Part shown: positions 5,777 to 9,918 of the stretch, in pieces | Layout of the letters: each line of letters begins with the position of its first letter | Numbering within the stretch: position 1 is the stretch's first letter | Source: Syntrophomonadaceae bacterium | GTDB taxonomy: Bacteria > Bacillota > Syntrophomonadia > Syntrophomonadales > Syntrophomonadaceae | NCBI GenBank assembly: GCA_028686565.1 | Contig: JAQUBU010000071.1 | Coordinates: forward strand, 1-9,918 | Reading direction: 5' to 3' | DNA length: 9,918 nt | Program-made: the position numbers and the translations under genes | Notes under the pieces: generated by a model | The model's input: only the letters and a program-made list of their open reading frames with translations | Database searches by the model: none | What the model was told of the DNA's origin: nothing

Positions 5777-7543
5777 ATGCCTTTCGATGGTTTTACCATT
5801 CGAACCTTATGTAGCGAATTAAATGAGCTTTTACGAAATGCTCGAATTGATAAAATATACCAACCGGAAAAAGACGAACTATCTTTTTCTATTCGGCAGT
5901 TTAGAATGGGCAGCCTGCGTTTATTGATTTCCGCAAATGCCCGTTGGTCAAGACTACACATAGACAGCGCCAAGAAAAGCAACCCGGTCAAGCCACCGGC
6001 CTTTTGCATGTTATTACGGAAATACCTGGAAGGCGGCAAAATCAAAGAAATTGAACAGATTGATTTTGAACGTATAATACAGATAAGAATAGAAGCTCTG
6101 GATGATTTTCGCGAATGGAAAGACAAATTGCTAATATGTGAATTTATGGGACGGCATTCCAATATTATTTTAGTCAATCCTGAAACCAATATTATTATAG
6201 ATGCTATAAAAAGATATGGCAGTGAACTCAGTTCATACCGCGAGGTATTGCCAGGCAAAGAATATAAAGCTCCCCCCCCGCAGGGAAAACTTAATCCGCT
6301 GGCAGTTGCTTTTGAAGAATTCACCAGACATATGTGGGAACAGGATGAGAATAGCAGTCTGGCATCAGCCATTTTTCAGGTCTTTTCCGGAATAAGTCCT
6401 TTTTCTGCCCGGGAAATATGTTTAGGAACCGGGCTTGACCCCGATCTTGCCGTTGAGCAATGCGGCGAAAACGAGTTAAACCGGGTATTTTATGCCATCA
6501 GGGAATTATTGCAAGATATAGATGAAGGCAATATAAAACCTGTCGTACTATATGATAATAATTTACCCTTGGATTATGCAGTATATGATATTTCCCGTCC
6601 TTCGCCATCAACCCAGTTCCATCTTTTCAGCAGCATGAATGCAGCCTGTGATTCATTTTATCAAGACAAACTGCAAAGAATTCGGTTGGAATCGATGAAA
6701 ATCAATTTTTCTAAAAATATTAAGGTTGTTTTAGACAAAGCTTATAAAAAAAGATTTTACCAGGAAGGTGATGTGGTCAAAGCCCAGGAAAACCTGAAAT
6801 ACCAGCTTTGGGGCGAATTGCTGACGGTTTATGGCCATCAGTTATCCAAAGGTCAGAAGGCGGCAATAGTAAATAACTTCTATAATGACGAAACCATGGA
6901 GATTGCATTGGACCCGCGCTATACACCGATGCAAAACGCTCAAAAATACTATAAATTATACAACAAGAGCAAGAAAGCTCTGCAACACCTGGAAAATCTT
7001 ATGGCAAAAAATCAGGCTGAAATTGATTACCTCGAATCAGTTATGGTAATGGTAAAACAAGCGGAAACACCAGGGGAAGTTAGCGAGATTATGGAGGAAT
7101 TGGAAAAGGAATTTTATCAGAAAGAGCGGCGCTCGCGCACCGCAACAGAAAAAAGCCAGCCCCGCAAATTCATTTCCACTGACGGGCTGGTAATCCTGGT
7201 AGGCAGGAATAACCGCCAAAATGATCTGCTTACACTAAAACAAGCGGAAAAGCACGATCTCTGGTTACATAGCCAGCAGATTCCCGGTACCCATGTGATT
7301 ATTAAATTACCCAAAGAAACCAACCGCATTGAGGAAGTTCCTGATGCCTCTCTGGAAGAGGCCGCCGGTCTGGCCGCCTATTTCAGTAAAGCTGGACAAT
7401 CTGAAAAAGTCCCGGTTGATTATACTTTCCGCTCCAATGTACGCAAACCGGGAGGGGCAAAGCCAGGTATGGTTATTTATGATAATTATTGGACCATAAT
7501 GGTTAACCCGCTCTCGGAACGAATCAAGCAATTAATAAGGTGA
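5777..7543 (+). CDS. rqcH: Rqc2-like ribosome quality-control protein RqcH (NFACT family)
   Basis: RqcH binds obstructed 50S subunits carrying peptidyl-tRNA and adds C-terminal alanine tails that mark the stalled chain for proteolysis; older annotations call it fibronectin-binding protein FbpA/YloA. The 588-residue product has the full architecture: an NFACT-N domain beginning MPFDGFTIRTLCSELNELL, a central coiled-coil region (about 290-450, with QKYYKLYNKSKKALQHLENL), and a C-terminal NFACT-R domain (about 465-570, with DLWLHSQQIPGTHVIIK and NVRKPGGAKPGMVIY). The region of the conserved Asp-Arg pair reads FERII, with Glu98-Arg99, a conservative change. I chose the ATG at 5777 because AAAGGAGG lies 7 nt upstream and the homologous N terminus starts there, although the frame is open from 5669. 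The stop codon lies inside the 7539-7576 palindrome. It stands alone on the plus strand. Confidence 0.95.
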   Translation: MPFDGFTIRTLCSELNELLRNARIDKIYQPEKDELSFSIRQFRMGSLRLLISANARWSRLHIDSAKKSNPVKPPAFCMLLRKYLEGGKIKEIEQIDFERIIQIRIEALDDFREWKDKLLICEFMGRHSNIILVNPETNIIIDAIKRYGSELSSYREVLPGKEYKAPPPQGKLNPLAVAFEEFTRHMWEQDENSSLASAIFQVFSGISPFSAREICLGTGLDPDLAVEQCGENELNRVFYAIRELLQDIDEGNIKPVVLYDNNLPLDYAVYDISRPSPSTQFHLFSSMNAACDSFYQDKLQRIRLESMKINFSKNIKVVLDKAYKKRFYQEGDVVKAQENLKYQLWGELLTVYGHQLSKGQKAAIVNNFYNDETMEIALDPRYTPMQNAQKYYKLYNKSKKALQHLENLMAKNQAEIDYLESVMVMVKQAETPGEVSEIMEELEKEFYQKERRSRTATEKSQPRKFISTDGLVILVGRNNRQNDLLTLKQAEKHDLWLHSQQIPGTHVIIKLPKETNRIEEVPDASLEEAAGLAAYFSKAGQSEKVPVDYTFRSNVRKPGGAKPGMVIYDNYWTIMVNPLSERIKQLIR

Positions 7544-7576
7544 CAAGAGGGGCAAAAGGACCGTCCCCTTGTCACC
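7539..7576. repeat. REP-like palindrome at the convergent rqcH end
   Basis: GGTGACAA (7539-7546) pairs perfectly with TTGTCACC (7569-7576), and inside it GGGG (7549-7552) pairs with CCCC (7565-7568), leaving a 12-nt loop. The rqcH stop TGA (7541-7543) lies within the left arm, and the convergent gene ends one base beyond the right arm. Neither strand has a T-run after the stem, so a classical terminator is unlikely, although it could act as a bidirectional transcription or decay barrier. The GGTGACAAGGGGACGG form resembles dispersed REP-type palindromes of anaerobic Firmicutes; that resemblance is from memory. Confidence 0.7.
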
Positions 7577-7577
7577 C

Positions 7578-7871
7578 TTATTCTACCTCAACTGAGCCGT
7601 CAGGGTTTTTAGTTACTTTATTGCCTTCTTCGAGGATATATACTTTGTTGTTTTTGATATCGATAGCCACATCACGATTGATTAATGTTGCTACTTCCTC
7701 TTTGGTTATTAGGGTGCGAATCTGTACACCATTGTCATAGAGCTGTAATGAAAGCTTGCCATTATCACGTTCAATTGTCCTTTGCTGGTGCTTTTTATAT
7801 GGTTTCATAAAAACATACTCATAGCCGCCCTCAGAAAATTGCATTTCCTGTCCGTTTAAAAAGACCTTCAA
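7578..7871 (-). CDS. Hypothetical protein, 97 aa
   Basis: I do not recognise this protein. The 97 residues look beta-rich and polar (MKVFLNGQEMQFSEGGYEYVFMKPYKK at the N terminus; DGSVEVE at the C terminus), with no cysteine, signal peptide or membrane segment. A Lys/Arg/Gln stretch (KPYKKHQQRTIER) lies near residues 23-35. The start is a TTG at 7871, 9 nt after GGAGG on the minus strand, which supports translation. It follows pyrE on the same strand after a 135-nt gap that contains a weak terminator, and it runs convergently into rqcH across the 7539-7576 palindrome. A genuine but lineage-restricted gene is the best reading. Confidence 0.65.
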   Translation of the reverse strand: MKVFLNGQEMQFSEGGYEYVFMKPYKKHQQRTIERDNGKLSLQLYDNGVQIRTLITKEEVATLINRDVAIDIKNNKVYILEEGNKVTKNPDGSVEVE

Positions 7872-7941
7872 AAGCCTCTACCTCCATAACCTATCTAATT
7901 ATCCTAATTGCGTTTTTCCCCAATAATAATGAAAGTTCATT

Positions 7942-7962
7942 AAAAAGAAATGCAGAGCATTT
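7942..7962 (-). terminator. Probable terminator of pyrF-pyrE
   Basis: AAATGC (7948-7953) and GCATTT (7957-7962) form a 6-bp stem with a 3-nt loop. On the minus strand this is followed by C and five T residues (7942-7947). It lies 45-65 nt after the pyrE stop in an A+T-rich gap. The stem is short and A/T-rich, so termination may be partial. Confidence 0.45.
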
Positions 7963-8006
7963 TCCTCATTTATTTAGAATTAAGAATTCATAATTTAAAA
8001 ATAAGA

Positions 8007-8582
8007 TTAGCTGCGGCTGCCCGGTTTTATGGCAGGTCCCTTGTTTTCTTTGCATAAGGGACAATCGTCAGCCTCCCATGATTGAATATTCATAACCAGT
8101 ACGGCTTCCTGTTTCACCCCAAAATTAACCTGTCCGCCACTGCGGTCTACCAGCACTGCAACCCCGGCAACATTGCCGCCCTGTTCCCTGACAATATCAA
8201 TAACTTCCAGTACCGACCCACCGGTAGTAACTACATCTTCAACCACCAGTACGCGCTGACCAGGTTTAATCTCAAATCCCCGCCGCAAGACCATTTTGCT
8301 ATCCTGACGCTCAGTAAATATAGCTGGTACCTTTAACTGGCGCCCAACTTCATATGCTACTATTATGCCCCCCATAGCAGGACCTACTACCAGTTCAATA
8401 TTGTCATTCCGGAATTTTTCAGCCAAATCTGCTGCCAGTTGTTCAGTATAATGCGGATATTGCAGGACCTGCGCACACTGCATATACTGGTTGCTGTGTC
8501 TTCCTGAAGTGAGTTTGAAATGCCCTTCCAATAGGGCTTGGGCATCAATAAATATCCTGGTTGCTGCTGTCTTGTCCAACAT
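8007..8582 (-). CDS. pyrE: Orotate phosphoribosyltransferase
   Basis: PyrE joins orotate to PRPP to form orotidine 5'-phosphate, the fifth step of UMP synthesis, in the cytoplasm. The 191-residue protein has the type I phosphoribosyltransferase PRPP motif VLVVEDVVTTGGS (111-123) and an N-terminal HFKLTSGRHSNQYMQ segment with the orotate/phosphate-contacting SGRHS. The C-terminal tail DDCPLCKENKGPAIKPGSR (173-190) carries a CPLC pair, as in the shorter PyrE subfamily of many Gram-positive and thermophilic bacteria. The ATG at 8582 is only 3 nt after the pyrF stop, and its GAGGAGG ribosome site lies inside the last pyrF codons, so the two are translationally linked. PyrF uses its product directly. 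Confidence 0.96.
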   Translation of the reverse strand: MLDKTAATRIFIDAQALLEGHFKLTSGRHSNQYMQCAQVLQYPHYTEQLAADLAEKFRNDNIELVVGPAMGGIIVAYEVGRQLKVPAIFTERQDSKMVLRRGFEIKPGQRVLVVEDVVTTGGSVLEVIDIVREQGGNVAGVAVLVDRSGGQVNFGVKQEAVLVMNIQSWEADDCPLCKENKGPAIKPGSRS

Positions 8583-8585
8583 TAA

Positions 8586-9308
8586 CTATACCTCCTCTAG
8601 TTCTGCAATTATCTTTTGGGCTGCTTCAACCGGGTTATCCGCCTTTGTAATCGGTCTGCCGATCACCATATAATCAGCTCCCATTTCCAAAGCTTGTCGG
8701 GGAGTAGTGATCCGTTTCTGGTCATCCTTTTCTGACCAGGACGGACGAATACCCGGTGTTACTATAACAAAACCGGGACCACAGACACTGCGAATATATC
8801 CAATCTCCTGCGGTGAACAGACTACTCCGGATATTCCGGATTGTCTGGCCATTACTGCCCATCGTACGACCAGTTCTCTGATTTCCATGCCGGATATCAG
8901 CATCTCTTCTTCGAGTTCCCGCTGTGAAATACTGGTAAGAACAGTTACAGCAAGGATCAAAGGGGCTTCTATCCCCATCCTGGCGGCTTCATCGCTGACC
9001 TCGTCTGCCAGCCGGCTCATCATTTCCCGGCCTCCGGCCGCGTGAACATTAAACATGAAACAGTTCAATCTGGTCAAAACCCGTCCTGCGGCAGCAACTG
9101 TATTGGGAATATCATGTAGCTTGAGATCCACGAAAACCCGCCCGCCCAAGTCATTAATACGATTTACAATACTGGGTCCGCAGCTGTTATACAACTGCAT
9201 CCCTACTTTGAATGCCCCCACATAAGGGGTTAACATCTTTACCAGATTCAAAGCCTGCTCCTGGGTATCTACATCCAGGGCCAGAATAATCCTGTCTTTT
9301 GCTTCCAA
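8586..9308 (-). CDS. pyrF: Orotidine 5'-phosphate decarboxylase
   Basis: PyrF decarboxylates orotidine 5'-phosphate to UMP, the last de novo pyrimidine step. The 240-residue protein (numbered from the chosen start) is a TIM barrel with ALDV (10-13) on the first strand and the catalytic VDLKLHDIPNT motif (60-70) supplying Asp61, Lys63 and Asp66. It also has TPGIRP (184-189) and the phosphate-binding IGRPIT (216-221). I chose the TTG at 9308 because AAAGGAGG (9317-9324) lies 8 nt upstream and the protein then begins (M)EAKDRIILALDVD, as in homologues. An upstream in-frame GTG at 9341 would place the ribosome site and half of a hairpin inside the coding region. It is first of the pyrF-pyrE pair; the leader carries two copies of a double-hairpin repeat. 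I see no PyrR-type binding loop. Confidence 0.95.
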   Translation of the reverse strand: MEAKDRIILALDVDTQEQALNLVKMLTPYVGAFKVGMQLYNSCGPSIVNRINDLGGRVFVDLKLHDIPNTVAAAGRVLTRLNCFMFNVHAAGGREMMSRLADEVSDEAARMGIEAPLILAVTVLTSISQRELEEEMLISGMEIRELVVRWAVMARQSGISGVVCSPQEIGYIRSVCGPGFVIVTPGIRPSWSEKDDQKRITTPRQALEMGADYMVIGRPITKADNPVEAAQKIIAELEEV

Positions 9309-9328
9309 AATCTCGTCCTCCTTTAATG

Positions 9329-9363
9329 TAAGGGGACCCACCCCTTAATTACTTCAATTAACT
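9329..9363 (-). repeat. Double-hairpin repeat, copy next to pyrF
   Basis: This 35-bp unit recurs at 9439-9473 with five or six differences. Read on the minus strand it contains TTAATT-5nt-AATTAA followed by TAAGGGG-5nt-CCCCTTA, the latter a perfect 7-bp stem at 9329-9347. It ends four bases before the pyrF Shine-Dalgarno, so it would lie in the mRNA leader. A dispersed REP-like element or a leader regulatory element are both possible. Confidence 0.7.
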
Positions 9364-9438
9364 TTTTATGTGCTTTTATAGTAATACCTTACAACTTATT
9401 GGTTACAGACTTCCCTCGGGCAATGTCCCCATTTTGTG

Positions 9439-9473
9439 TAAGGGTACCCACCCCTTAATTTCTTTAATTAACT
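9439..9473 (-). repeat. Double-hairpin repeat, distal copy
   Basis: This is the second copy of the 9329-9363 unit, 110 bp further from pyrF. The TTAATT/AATTAA stem is fully kept although its loop differs, while the G/C stem (9439-9457) has lost one pair to a T. The roughly 75 bp between the copies (9364-9438) holds no recognisable gene or site. Confidence 0.7.
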
Positions 9474-9492
9474 CAACTTTAGTAGTTGACAT

Positions 9493-9522
9493 ATTATGCG
9501 ACATAACTAGTGTGCTTGTCAT
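9493..9522 (-). promoter_or_regulatory. Candidate sigma-A promoter of pyrF-pyrE
   Basis: On the minus strand ATGACA (9517-9522), 18 bp, CATAAT (9493-9498) gives five of six consensus matches in each box with an acceptable spacer. A start near 9486 would give a leader of roughly 180 nt that includes both double-hairpin repeats. No better match lies nearer to pyrF. Visual call. Confidence 0.35.
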
Positions 9523-9570
9523 TGCTATGAAATTAACGTACTTGTTATTGTAAGCACAGCGCCTTCCTGT

Positions 9571-9775
9571 CATTGCGAGCGCAGCGCGGCAATCTTCCCC
9601 CGTAATTGATTACGTAAATGAAAAACGGTCTGACGCTTTTCGTTTATCGTGGCGGGTTATTACCCGTGAGAATTGCGAGGAGCGCAACGACGCGGCAATC
9701 TTCCCTCGTAGTTGATTACGTAAATGAAAAACGATTTGCGCTTTTCGTTTATCGTGGCGGGTTATTACCTGTGAT
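9571..9775. repeat. Tandem pair of roughly 100-bp palindromic repeat units
   Basis: Two consecutive units (9571-9670 and 9671-9775) share the order: ATTGCGAG...GCAATCTTCCC, then TTGATTACGTAAATGAAAAACG, then CGCTTTTCGTTTATCGTGGCGGG, then TTATTACC-GTGA. Each contains an imperfect 13-bp hairpin (in the first, 9615-9627 with 9634-9646), and the first ends with a perfect CGGGT-TATT-ACCCG stem (9653-9666). A third ATTGCGAG begins at 9776 and leads into the longer repeat shared with the left edge. The whole gene-free stretch 9523-9918 is explained mostly by these repeats. Confidence 0.8.
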
Positions 9776-9918
9776 AATTGCGAGCGGTAGGGAAGCAATC
9801 TAAAATGACTTGGCGATGGATGGATTGCTTCGCTGCACTCGCAATGACATATAAGATAGCTCGCGATGTTCGTCAATATGGAATTTTAAACAGTTTATTT
9901 TATTGCTTTTTCGGGCTT
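9765..9918. repeat. Right copy of the dispersed repeat found at 1-152
   Basis: This copy is in the same orientation as 1-152 and about 97% identical. The central palindrome is clearer here: GAAGCAATC (9792-9800) pairs with GATTGCTTC (9823-9831), and ATTGCGAG (9777-9784) pairs with CTCGCAAT (9838-9845). The spurious frames across it, which read CHCECSEAI on the minus strand, should not be taken as genes. The copy runs off the window end. Confidence 0.85.

Noticed and set aside
9309..9341. In-frame extension of pyrF to a GTG at 9341
   Set aside because: It would put the AAAGGAGG ribosome site and part of a hairpin inside the gene; homologous sequence begins at the TTG at 9308.
9368..9553. 61-codon plus-strand open frame upstream of pyrF
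   Set aside because: It crosses the hairpin repeat and promoter-like sequence, has no ribosome site, and lacks protein-like composition.
9610..9876. 88-codon minus-strand open frame reading CHCECSEAI
   Set aside because: It is a translation of the dispersed palindromic repeat. It repeats internally (SQVITRHDKRKA and SRVITRHDKRKA), and has no ribosome site.
9571..9918. Possible CRISPR array in the repeated 3' end
   Set aside because: The repeated units are around 100 bp and similar throughout, with no short repeat alternating with unique spacers and no cas genes.

Overview
This window looks like a chromosomal segment from an anaerobic, endospore-forming Firmicute with moderate G+C. A Syntrophomonas- or Peptococcaceae-like lineage would fit, but that is inference. 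The argument rests on linked dipicolinate synthase genes (dpaA, dpaB), strong Shine-Dalgarno sites, frequent GTG/TTG starts and a bacterial RqcH. No conjugative, phage or defence genes were found. The coding content is core metabolism, and the accessory-looking material is confined to repeats and intergenic palindromes.

Layout, left to right. Positions 1-152 are one copy of a dispersed repeat that recurs at 9765-9918. Positions 214-3748 (minus strand) hold the operon dpaA-dpaB-asd-dapA. Its gene order is that of the Bacillus spoVFA-spoVFB-asd-dapG-dapA operon with dapG absent. A strong terminator at 3877-3910 separates it from an upstream minus-strand unit: dapB (4207-5007) followed by a frameshifted small zinc-ribbon gene (3935-4187). 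An unrecognised helical protein is encoded at 5121-5546 (minus). Divergent from it, rqcH (5777-7543, plus) has a good sigma-A promoter. A palindrome at 7539-7576 sits at the convergent junction with a small unrecognised gene (7578-7871, minus). Then comes the pyrF-pyrE pair (8007-9308, minus). From 9309 to the end there is no gene, only two 35-bp double-hairpin repeats and an array of roughly 100-bp repeats.

How the genes work together. Asd makes aspartate semialdehyde, DapA condenses it with pyruvate to give the dihydrodipicolinate precursor, and that intermediate is used in two ways. DapB reduces it toward diaminopimelate and lysine for wall and protein synthesis, while DpaAB oxidises it to dipicolinic acid for the spore core. 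The promoter-like sites suggest that dpaAB can be driven by a sporulation promoter, while asd-dapA has its own vegetative promoter. PyrF and PyrE are the last two steps of UMP synthesis. RqcH rescues stalled large ribosomal subunits. I see no clear new enzymatic system. The best second-look items are the frameshifted zinc-ribbon gene, the repeats bracketing the segment, the duplicated double hairpin in front of pyrF, and the hairpin cluster at 5583-5645.
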